12,283 bases of DNA, from NCBI GenBank assembly GCA_902765885.1, contig CACXBN010000155.1:1-12283 (forward strand), read 5' to 3'. Origin of the DNA: an uncultured Ruminococcus sp. (GTDB lineage Bacteria > Bacillota > Clostridia > Oscillospirales > CAG-272). This document shows positions 1 through 5,987 of the stretch, one piece after another. Position numbers and translations under genes: made by a program. Numbering within the stretch: position 1 is the stretch's first letter; every line of letters starts with the position of its first letter. The notes beneath the pieces were generated by a model that saw only the letters and a list, made by a program, of their open reading frames with translations, made no database searches and was not told where the DNA came from.

Positions 1-30
1 GCAAATATGTTTCTTTTTTGCTCTTTTCTA

Positions 31-59
31 TTGTAATTCTTGCTGAAATGTCATATAAT
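31..59 (+). promoter_or_regulatory. Candidate sigma-70 promoter for the aminotransferase gene
   Basis: TTGTAA (31-36) and a perfect TATAAT (54-59) are separated by 17 bases, the ideal sigma-A/sigma-70 spacing. Transcription would start near base 66 and give a leader of roughly 120 bases before the preferred start codon at 188. A second, weaker arrangement lies downstream: TTGACC (81-86), 17 bases, TCAAAT (104-109). Both lie upstream of the short hairpin at 116-137, so either transcript would have to pass through it. Seen directly in the sequence; promoter activity is inferred. Confidence 0.6.
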
Positions 60-115
60 AGGCGTCACTAAAATGCAAGTTTGACCGCACTTTTGTTCAT
101 TCCTCAAATAAATAT

Positions 116-137
116 GGGCTGTTTAAGCCTGTTTTTT
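116..137 (+). terminator. Short hairpin with T-run in the leader of the aminotransferase gene
   Basis: GGGCT (116-120) pairs with AGCCT (126-130) around a five-base loop (one G-T pair), and a run of six T follows (132-137). This is the form of a short Rho-independent terminator. It lies after the candidate promoters and about 50 bases before the preferred start codon. It could end transcription arriving from the left, or act as an attenuator. The stem is only five pairs, so termination would be weak. Confidence 0.4.
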
Positions 138-187
138 GAATAAAATTCGGTTTGATTATGCAAAAACTCGAAAGAGAGTATACGCAC

Positions 188-1492
188 ATGGACGGACGCA
201 CCCCCTATTCTCAGCTCTCGGAAAAAGAGCTTGATGATATTTTATGCACAGAACAGGCAAAGCTGGACAAATGGAGCGAAAAAAACCTCACACTTGACCT
301 GACAAGAGGAAAACCAAACCAGGCTCAGCTCGATCTGTCATCTAAAATGCTCAGCATTATCAGTGACCGCGGAGACTGTTTCAGCGAAAGCGGTCTCGAC
401 TGCAGAAACTACGGAATACTCGACGGACTTCCGGAAACCAAAAGGCTTTTCAGCGAACTTCTCGGCCTTCCTCAGGAAAGCATTCTTGTTCTCGGAAACT
501 CCTCACTTAATGTAATGTACGATACGCTTGTACGATGCATGCTGTTCGGAGTTTACGGCGGATATGAACCATGGTCAAGACAGGGCAGAATAAAATTCAT
601 TTGCCCTTCCCCCGGATATGACAGACACTTTACGATCTGCAGGACACTGGGTATTGAAATGATACCGGTCAAACTGAACAGTGACGGTCCGGACATGGAT
701 GAGGTGTACAATATCGCCTGCTCGGATCCGTCCGTAAAAGGAATATGGTGTGTTCCGAAGTTTTCAAACCCCGAAGGGATCACATATTCCGATGAAATCG
801 TAGAACAGATAGCAGCCATGAAACCGGCCGCTCCTGATTTCAGAGTGTTCTGGGATAACGCATATGCGGTTCACGAACTGTATGATGAAGAAGTGCATCT
901 TGCAAATATATTCGATTATGCCAAGGAAAACGGAACCGAAGATCATATTTTCTATTTCGCTTCAACATCAAAAATAACATTCCCCGGTTCCGGACTTGCT
1001 ATTATGGCCGCAAGCGAAAAGAATCTGGAACAGATTCTTCCGATCATTGCAACTCAGACCATCGGTTATGACAAGATCAACCAGATGAGACATGTGAAGT
1101 TTTTCAAAGACGCAAACGGCGTCAGGGAACACATGCGCAGACAGGCTGCAATACTTCGTCCGAAATTCGAGCTTGTGGAAAGAGTTTTCCGTGATAAGCT
1201 TGAAGGATACGACATAGCGCACTGGAGCAATCCCAGAGGCGGATATTTCATAAGCCTTTATGTTGAACCGGGATGTGCCAAGAGAGTATATCAGCTTGCC
1301 AGATCTGCAGGTGTCACACTTACCCCGGCCGGTTCCACATATCCTTACGGCAGAGATCCGCAGGACAGCAATCTGAGAATTGCTCCAACATTCCCGGAAC
1401 TGGAAGAACTGAAGCCGGCAACCGAAATTCTATGCACCTGCATAAAGCTTGCAACGGCTGAAAAAATGCTTAAAGAAAAAAGAAAACATTAA
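188..1492 (+). CDS. PLP-dependent class I aminotransferase, aspartate aminotransferase-like (PF12897-type)
   Basis: Predicted cytoplasmic fold-type I aminotransferase that would move an amino group between an amino acid, probably aspartate or similar, and a 2-oxo acid. The N-terminal motif LDLTRGKP and the stretch NYGILDGLPETK are what I recall of the family once called MocR-type aminotransferases, which includes the subgroup Ic aspartate aminotransferase of Corynebacterium. With the start at 188 the protein is 434 residues. PLP-site residues are N194 (SNPEG), D223 and Y226 (WDNAY), and the Schiff-base lysine K262 (STSKITFPGSG). R397 (NLRIAPTF) fits the carboxylate-binding arginine. No DNA-binding domain is present. 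The frame is open from TTG 152 and ATG 158, but neither has a clear ribosome binding site. ATG 188 has AAAGAGAG at 171-178 and gives the usual short N-terminus, so I prefer it. The gene stands alone between two hairpins. The fold is near certain; the exact substrate is not. Confidence 0.9.
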   Translation: MDGRTPYSQLSEKELDDILCTEQAKLDKWSEKNLTLDLTRGKPNQAQLDLSSKMLSIISDRGDCFSESGLDCRNYGILDGLPETKRLFSELLGLPQESILVLGNSSLNVMYDTLVRCMLFGVYGGYEPWSRQGRIKFICPSPGYDRHFTICRTLGIEMIPVKLNSDGPDMDEVYNIACSDPSVKGIWCVPKFSNPEGITYSDEIVEQIAAMKPAAPDFRVFWDNAYAVHELYDEEVHLANIFDYAKENGTEDHIFYFASTSKITFPGSGLAIMAASEKNLEQILPIIATQTIGYDKINQMRHVKFFKDANGVREHMRRQAAILRPKFELVERVFRDKLEGYDIAHWSNPRGGYFISLYVEPGCAKRVYQLARSAGVTLTPAGSTYPYGRDPQDSNLRIAPTFPELEELKPATEILCTCIKLATAEKMLKEKRKH

Positions 1493-1502
1493 AGACAACC
1501 TC

Positions 1503-1544
1503 ATGCCGCTTTGGTACACAAAACGCCGGGCGGCATCATCTTTT
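1503..1544 (+). terminator. Probable Rho-independent terminator after the aminotransferase gene
   Basis: ATGCCGC (1503-1509) and GCGGCAT (1530-1536) form a seven-pair GC-rich stem eleven bases after the stop codon. The 20-base loop can close further through TTTG/CAAA. A CATC then TTTT tail follows. The T-run is short and offset, so strength is uncertain. It separates the aminotransferase from the antiporter gene, for which I found no convincing promoter of its own. Confidence 0.5.
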
Positions 1545-1578
1545 ATGATATTATTCTGATTACACGGAGATAATTGAC

Positions 1579-2871
1579 ATGCAGATACTATTAGCCCTTT
1601 CCGTGGCTATGCTCAGCGGACTTCTCATGTCCCGTCTTACGAAAATATGGAATCTTCCCGCGGTCACCGCTTATCTGGTGGCAGGGATTCTGATAGGGCC
1701 TTACTGCCTTGGTCAGATAGGCATAGAAGGCCTCGGATTTGTTTCACATGAGAATGTTTCATCCTTTTCGATAATTTCTCAGGTGGCACTGGGATTCATC
1801 GCCTTTTCAATGGGAAATGAGTTCAGAATTTCCGAGCTCAAAAAAATCGGCAAGCAGGCCACATTTGTTGCAATTTTCCAGGCGCTCACTGCTACGGTCT
1901 TTGTAGATGCCGCGCTCATTGCTCTTCATTTTGCCTTTCCTGAGCAACTGCCTGTCTCATGTGCCATAACACTTGGGGCTGTCGCAGCGGCAACGGCACC
2001 CGCAGCTACACTGATGGTCGTAAAGCAGTATAAGTCGCAGGGACCGCTAACGAAGATCCTTCTTCCGATTGTCGCGCTTGACGATGTTGTCGGACTAATT
2101 GTTTTCGCGGTTTCTTTCGGAATAGCCAAAGCACTTGAGCAGGGGCGTGTGGACATTTTTTCGGTTTTGGTTGATCCGATTATCGAAATAGTACTGTCAC
2201 TTGCAGTAGGCGGACTTCTTGGCGTTCTATTCAATTTCATCGAGAGATTTTTCCATTCAAGAAGCAAGAGACTGACTATCTCGGTTACTTTTGTGTTCAT
2301 AGCCGTTGCCATCTCGATGATCTCCTTCAAACTCGGGCCCGTAACAGTCGGATTTTCCTCACTGCTTGTCTGCATGATGCTCGGAACGGTTTTCTGCAAT
2401 CTGTGTGATTTTTCCGAAGAGCTCATGGATCGTATGGACAGATGGACGGCTCCCATCATGGTGCTTTTCTTTGTCCTGAGCGGCGCCGAACTTGAGTTTA
2501 CTGTTTTCGGAAGCTGGGTAGTTATCCTGATCGGAATCGTATATATAATAATGAGATCACTCGGAAAAATGCTCGGCGCAAGAGTTTCCTCAAAAATTGT
2601 AAAATGCGAACCGCAGGTTCAGAAATATCTCGGAATCACATTGCTCCCTCAGGCCGGTGTGGCCCTTGGCATGTCGCTAACGGCTCTCGAACTCGGTCCG
2701 ACAGGCGTGATTGTCAGAAATGTGGCGCTGTTTGCTGTCCTGATTTATGAGCTGATAGGACCTCTGCTCACAAGAATAGCTCTTGAGCGCGCCGGTGAAA
2801 TCACTGAAAAACCGCTGTCTCCACGTGCAAAAGCCAGACTAGAGAAAAAGAAAGCAAAACAAAAGGCTTGA
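1579..2871 (+). CDS. CPA2-family cation:proton antiporter (Na+/H+ exchanger domain)
   Basis: Integral membrane protein of 430 residues, hydrophobic nearly throughout (roughly 11-13 helices), predicted to exchange Na+ or K+ for H+. Family marks include the TAPA stretch in the fourth-helix region (139-142), the adjacent aspartates D168-D169 (VALDDVVG) that carry ions in the two-charge antiporters, a conserved-type arginine and lysine at R326 and K330, and LPQAGVALG (356-364). The protein ends soon after the last helix in a basic tail (about 413-430). There is no RCK/TrkA-N nucleotide-binding domain, unlike KefB/KefC. The ribosome binding site GGAGA (1566-1570) is nine bases from ATG 1579 and fixes the start. 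Ion specificity cannot be read from the sequence. Na+/H+ exchange for pH and sodium balance is the default guess. Confidence 0.9.
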   Translation: MQILLALSVAMLSGLLMSRLTKIWNLPAVTAYLVAGILIGPYCLGQIGIEGLGFVSHENVSSFSIISQVALGFIAFSMGNEFRISELKKIGKQATFVAIFQALTATVFVDAALIALHFAFPEQLPVSCAITLGAVAAATAPAATLMVVKQYKSQGPLTKILLPIVALDDVVGLIVFAVSFGIAKALEQGRVDIFSVLVDPIIEIVLSLAVGGLLGVLFNFIERFFHSRSKRLTISVTFVFIAVAISMISFKLGPVTVGFSSLLVCMMLGTVFCNLCDFSEELMDRMDRWTAPIMVLFFVLSGAELEFTVFGSWVVILIGIVYIIMRSLGKMLGARVSSKIVKCEPQVQKYLGITLLPQAGVALGMSLTALELGPTGVIVRNVALFAVLIYELIGPLLTRIALERAGEITEKPLSPRAKARLEKKKAKQKA

Positions 2872-2896
2872 AATTAGCGAAAACAATAGTTAAAAT
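2868..2896 (+). promoter_or_regulatory. Promoter of the SLH-phosphodiesterase gene, overlapping the antiporter stop codon
   Basis: TTGAAA (2868-2873) and TAAAAT (2891-2896) are each five of six matches to the sigma-70 consensus, 17 bases apart. The -35 box covers the antiporter stop codon (TGA 2869-2871). An eight-base palindrome, ATAGCTAT (2897-2904), sits directly after the -10 box near the expected transcript start. A strong ribosome binding site (AAGGAGAG, 2923-2930) follows, four bases from ATG 2935. The downstream gene can therefore be transcribed independently. Confidence 0.7.
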
Positions 2897-2934
2897 ATAG
2901 CTATCAGGAACATTTCACATAAAAGGAGAGCCTC

Positions 2935-5139
2935 ATGAAGAAATTAATATCTCTAATCCTTGCTCTTTCGATGATTATCGGTATGGCAGCCATTGCGAGT
3001 GCCGATGAACCTTCATCGTGGGCAAAAGAAGAAGTTGAATCAGCAGTTGAAACGGGACTTGTTCCCGATTATCTGCAGGCAAACTGGACTTCTCCAGTAA
3101 CAAGGGGACAGGTTGCCGAAATGTTTATTCTCCTTCTTGAAAAAGCAACAGGCAAAACAGTTGATGCCATAATCGAAGAAAAGGGCGCGACAATAGAAGA
3201 AGGCAAGTTTGAAGATACAAATGATGCCAATGTCTATGCCGCCAATGCTCTCGGTATCATAAACGGAACAAGCTCAACAAAATTCTCACCGGACGGCACT
3301 CTCAAGAGAGCTCAGATAGCCGCTCTTATAAACAGAGTTGCAAAAGTTGTCGGAATCAACACCAACGGATTCTCACATGACTTTGAAGATATCACGGATA
3401 ATTATTCCTGGGTCGATTCGGAACTCGGATGGCCATATAAATCTGGAATCATAAACGGTGTTTCATCTTCTAAATTCAATCCCGGCGGAGATTTGACGAC
3501 TGAGCAGGCTATCCTCATAACATACAGAGCATACAAAGCTCTCAAGTCGTCAGCCGTTCTGAACGCAAACCCGTATCAGAGAGTTGTTATTTTCGGAGTT
3601 GACGGAGCAGGCGCATTCTTCAAAGATACGGATACTCCTAATATAGACAGAATATTTGCCGACGGAGCAATAACATACAACTGTATCACATCTACCCCGT
3701 CCATAAGCGCAGAGTGCTGGGGCGCACTGTTCCATGGAGTTACCCCGGAACAGCACGGCCTCACAAACGCAAGCAGTGTCCCGTATCCTATGACATCGGA
3801 ATATCCGAGTTTCTTCCACGTTCTTAGACAGGCAGACAGCGAATGTGAAATGGCTTCGTTCTGTCACTGGAACACAATCAATGTTGCCATAGTCGAATAT
3901 GAAGAAGGACTGGTAAAAGACACCGCTGATTCCGACGAAGAAATCACTGAAAAAGTTATAGAATATCTCGACGATCATGATCCCCGTTTGCTGTTTGTCC
4001 ATTTTGATGATGTTGACTCAGCAGGTCACAGCTACGGCTTCGGCAGTGAAACTCATCTCAAACAGATTTCCACAGCTGACGCTCTGATCGGAAAAATATA
4101 TGACAAACTTGAATCCAAGGGAGTCTTGGACGATACTCTTGTTATTGTAACACCTGACCATGGCGGAACAATCGAATACGATGAAAACGGCAATATAACC
4201 AGCGGTAGCCATGGCGGTGATACCTATGAAGAAATGAATATAATGGTGGCAATTCGCGGAAAGACCGTCAAAAAGGGTCAGATAGGCGAAATGGCTATCC
4301 GCGATATAGCATCCATAGTAACATATGCATTCGGACTTGAGCAGCCCGAACACTGGACATCAAGAGTTCCATCAGGTGTTTTTGAGGGAGTAGAAGCTAC
4401 CGCAAGACGCGACTATATACCTGAGGTAAATGTCCGTTACGGTAATGAAGGTGAAGATACTCCTCTTCCCGACTCAGGCAAATATATAACTGATTTCTTT
4501 GATGAATCCGTACTAGCATCATATATCACCCTCGACGACACCGTCAAAGATGATCTTGGAAAGATCAGAACGACGCCGAAGAATAAGCTGTATTTCATCG
4601 AAGGATACAGAGGAACCGGAGCAAAAATGGTTGACGGTCACTTCATTTCACAGTTTATGCCCGGTAATTCAAGTTTCACGATTTCATTCTGGTTAAATGC
4701 ACCCAGCAACGGAGGAAATCCGCTGGTGTTCTCAAATCAGGACTGGTACAATATGGAAAGTCAGGGATTCTCGGTTGCCATCGATGACGGAAAGCTGCAG
4801 TTCAATCTGGGTGACGGAACAACATATGACAATCACTATTTCCCTCTTCCTGACAACTACAGAAACGGATGGGTACATGTAGACCTGATAGTTGACAGGG
4901 ATGCGGGAACCGTGAGCATCTGCTATGACTTCAGTGAAACAGAGACCATCTCTCTTCCTGATTCAATGAAAGATATTTCATTCAACGGAAAGATCCGCGG
5001 TATAGTCTTCGGCGAGGACGGTTCTGCAAGCTATTATCTCAGACTTCCCGCAACACTTGACGATATTATCATCTTCAACAAAGCTCTGACGAATGAAGAT
5101 ATCGCTACTCTTGCTGAGTATTACGGAATAGAAAAATAA
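2935..5139 (+). CDS. Exported SLH-anchored phosphodiesterase/alkaline-phosphatase-fold protein with C-terminal LamG-like domain
   Basis: A 734-residue surface protein in three parts. Residues 1-23 form a signal peptide (KK, hydrophobic core, likely cleavage after ASA). About 27-205 hold three SLH domains, each with the NG..S..F.P form or a TRAE-like motif (VTRGQ 55-59, LKRAQ 123-127, LTTEQ 187-191); such domains usually bind secondary cell-wall polymer. About 214-485 form a type I phosphodiesterase/nucleotide pyrophosphatase domain of the alkaline phosphatase superfamily. Its two-metal ligands all appear present: D223 (GVDG), D361 and H365 (DSAGH), D408-H409 (TPDHGG) and H426 (GSHGG). By spacing to ENPP-type enzymes the nucleophile is S258 (SISAECWG), a serine where ENPPs have threonine. 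About 560-734 resemble a LamG/concanavalin-like domain (FTISFWLN, WVHVDLIVD, LDDIIIFNKALTNEDI). The enzyme probably cleaves phosphate esters or diesters outside the cell. The substrate is unknown, and the C-terminal domain may bind glycan. The gene has its own promoter and terminator. Confidence 0.9.
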   Translation: MKKLISLILALSMIIGMAAIASADEPSSWAKEEVESAVETGLVPDYLQANWTSPVTRGQVAEMFILLLEKATGKTVDAIIEEKGATIEEGKFEDTNDANVYAANALGIINGTSSTKFSPDGTLKRAQIAALINRVAKVVGINTNGFSHDFEDITDNYSWVDSELGWPYKSGIINGVSSSKFNPGGDLTTEQAILITYRAYKALKSSAVLNANPYQRVVIFGVDGAGAFFKDTDTPNIDRIFADGAITYNCITSTPSISAECWGALFHGVTPEQHGLTNASSVPYPMTSEYPSFFHVLRQADSECEMASFCHWNTINVAIVEYEEGLVKDTADSDEEITEKVIEYLDDHDPRLLFVHFDDVDSAGHSYGFGSETHLKQISTADALIGKIYDKLESKGVLDDTLVIVTPDHGGTIEYDENGNITSGSHGGDTYEEMNIMVAIRGKTVKKGQIGEMAIRDIASIVTYAFGLEQPEHWTSRVPSGVFEGVEATARRDYIPEVNVRYGNEGEDTPLPDSGKYITDFFDESVLASYITLDDTVKDDLGKIRTTPKNKLYFIEGYRGTGAKMVDGHFISQFMPGNSSFTISFWLNAPSNGGNPLVFSNQDWYNMESQGFSVAIDDGKLQFNLGDGTTYDNHYFPLPDNYRNGWVHVDLIVDRDAGTVSICYDFSETETISLPDSMKDISFNGKIRGIVFGEDGSASYYLRLPATLDDIIIFNKALTNEDIATLAEYYGIEK

Positions 5140-5141
5140 AC

Positions 5142-5161
5142 GCCAGTCAGAGATGACCGGC
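5142..5161 (+). other. GNRA-capped hairpin just after the SLH-phosphodiesterase stop codon
   Basis: GCC-A-GTCA (5142-5149) pairs with TGAC-C-GGC (5154-5161) around a GAGA tetraloop, with one A/C mismatch. No T-run follows, so it is not a simple terminator. It begins three bases after the stop codon and may protect the 3' end of the message, or be chance. Confidence 0.3.
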
Positions 5162-5212
5162 ACTCCGGATACTCTCAGATAAGAAGAACTCATTAAGAAA
5201 AACAATCTGATG

Positions 5213-5252
5213 AAGCAGGCATGATCTCACAGGTCATGCCTGCTTTGGTTTT
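5213..5252 (+). terminator. Strong Rho-independent terminator after the SLH-phosphodiesterase gene
   Basis: AAGCAGGCATGA (5213-5224) and TCATGCCTGCTT (5234-5245) form a perfect 12-pair stem with a nine-base loop. The tail is TGGTTTTG. It lies 74 bases past the stop codon and reads best on the + strand. On the opposite strand the downstream side is not a T-run. Confidence 0.8.
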
Positions 5253-5309
5253 GTGCGGGGAAAAAACAGTCCTGTGCCGCTCATTTTCACTGTGAAGATG
5301 GTTAAGTGA

Positions 5310-5334
5310 CCGGATGATGCTATCTTCCGGCTTT
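5310..5334. other. Weak hairpin in the convergent intergenic region
   Basis: CCGGA (5310-5314) pairs with TCCGG (5326-5330). After a T/T mismatch, GAT (5316-5318) pairs with ATC (5322-5324) around a three-base loop. A short TTTT (5332-5335) follows on the + strand. It may be a backup terminator. Apart from the listed hairpins, I see no gene or conserved RNA in the 315 bases between 5140 and 5454. Confidence 0.25.
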
Positions 5335-5367
5335 TGAAAGTGACAAGCTTTTTCCGTACAGGAGTGC

Positions 5368-5410
5368 AAAAAAGGCCAATGCACAATGAAATTGCATTGA
5401 CCTTTTTTTT
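5368..5410. terminator. Two-way terminator between the convergent gene sets
   Basis: CAATGCA (5377-5383) pairs with TGCATTG (5393-5399). After one C/A mismatch, GG (5374-5375) pairs with CC (5401-5402). The stem is flanked by six A on the left (5368-5373) and eight T on the right (5403-5410). Both strands therefore present a stem followed by a T-run. On the - strand it lies about 45 bases past the stop codon of the zinc-ribbon gene; on the + strand it backs up the terminator at 5213-5252. Confidence 0.85.
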
Positions 5411-5454
5411 CAATATTTACTCGGACTGTTTTTAACAGCCATTCAGCCTTTATA

Positions 5455-5907
5455 TTATTTCAGGAATCCAAGACTGCTGACGATCGGAATTTCTTTTGCT
5501 TTGCCTTTGCAAACATAGATGAATCCGATGATCCTAAGTACAAACGCTATAGCGAATACTATTCCCATAACTGCCCATCCGAGGAATGGTATTATGACAA
5601 GGATCACAGAGATATAACTGCATACCATTATCTTCATAGCCTGTTTGACATGGAATGATACGAACGGAGAGTTGTTGATAGCAAGAAGAGCTATAATAAC
5701 ACCTATAAAATCGAGAAGATAGGGCATCATCGCAATAACTTTGTTATCAGATATATCCTTTGCATCATATTCAGCAGTATGATCGGTAGGATCCACGACT
5801 GCTACGGGCGCCTGCGGTGCAGGAGCACCTGTGAAGGACATGCCGCATGTTGGGCAGAATGCAACATTGTCATCAAGCTGAGTCTGACAATTTGGACAAA
5901 CTTTCAT
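5455..5907 (-). CDS. Zinc-ribbon membrane protein, DUF4870-like
   Basis: 150 residues. The N-terminus is a zinc ribbon with CPNC (C4, C7) and CPTC (C18, C21). A flexible Pro/Ala-rich linker follows (about 25-45), then a membrane part with hydrophobic stretches at about 57-77, 90-108 and 110-133. The segment NKVIAMMPYLLDFIGVI and the later FHVKQAMK match the pattern I know from DUF4870 proteins (hydrophobic, then FH.KQA). The molecular function of that family is not established. The start is fixed by AAGGAGA (5914-5920) seven bases before ATG. The gene has its own near-consensus promoter (5943-5971) and follows xylA with an 80-base gap that shows no terminator, so some read-through from alr-xylB-xylA is possible. 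Confidence 0.8.
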   Translation of the reverse strand: MKVCPNCQTQLDDNVAFCPTCGMSFTGAPAPQAPVAVVDPTDHTAEYDAKDISDNKVIAMMPYLLDFIGVIIALLAINNSPFVSFHVKQAMKIMVCSYISVILVIIPFLGWAVMGIVFAIAFVLRIIGFIYVCKGKAKEIPIVSSLGFLK

Positions 5908-5921
5908 GGTAAATCTCCTTT

Positions 5922-5935
5922 ACAAAATGTTTTGT
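5922..5935 (-). promoter_or_regulatory. Perfect palindrome at the predicted transcript start of the zinc-ribbon gene
   Basis: ACAAAA (5922-5927) and TTTTGT (5930-5935) are perfect inverted arms around a two-base centre. The predicted transcript start, seven bases beyond the -10 box, is near 5936, so the palindrome begins at about +2 and ends two bases before the ribosome binding site. It may be an operator for a dimeric repressor. No regulator is encoded nearby. Confidence 0.4.
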
Positions 5936-5942
5936 CGTATAT

Positions 5943-5971
5943 ATTTTACAATATAGATCGGGTAATGTCAA
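5943..5971 (-). promoter_or_regulatory. Near-consensus sigma-70 promoter of the zinc-ribbon gene
   Basis: On the - strand a perfect TTGACA (5971-5966) is followed after exactly 17 bases by TAAAAT (5948-5943). It is the best promoter in the window. It lies just after the xylA stop codon and drives the zinc-ribbon gene alone. Confidence 0.85.
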
Positions 5972-5987
5972 TCAATATTTTCTATCT

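Noticed and set aside
152..187. Earlier starts for the aminotransferase (TTG 152, ATG 158)
   Set aside because: Neither has a purine-rich ribosome binding site at a suitable distance, and both add a non-family extension. ATG 188 has AAAGAGAG nine bases upstream. Not fully excluded.
1..187. Riboswitch or T-box leader before the aminotransferase
   Set aside because: The leader is too short and lacks a TGGNACC-type T-box sequence or any riboswitch core I can recognise.
1926..2459. Open frame of 177 codons on the - strand
   Set aside because: Antisense to the antiporter gene; the translation is low-complexity Ser/Thr-rich, a shadow of membrane-protein codons.
3550..4353. Open frames of 150 and 111 codons on the - strand
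   Set aside because: Antisense to the phosphodiesterase domain, which has all its metal-binding residues; no ribosome binding site or domain supports them.
5193..5384. Possible 63-codon gene on the - strand in the convergent gap
   Set aside because: It runs through the 12-bp terminator stem and ends in a region of hairpins. It has no clear ribosome binding site and its composition is not protein-like.
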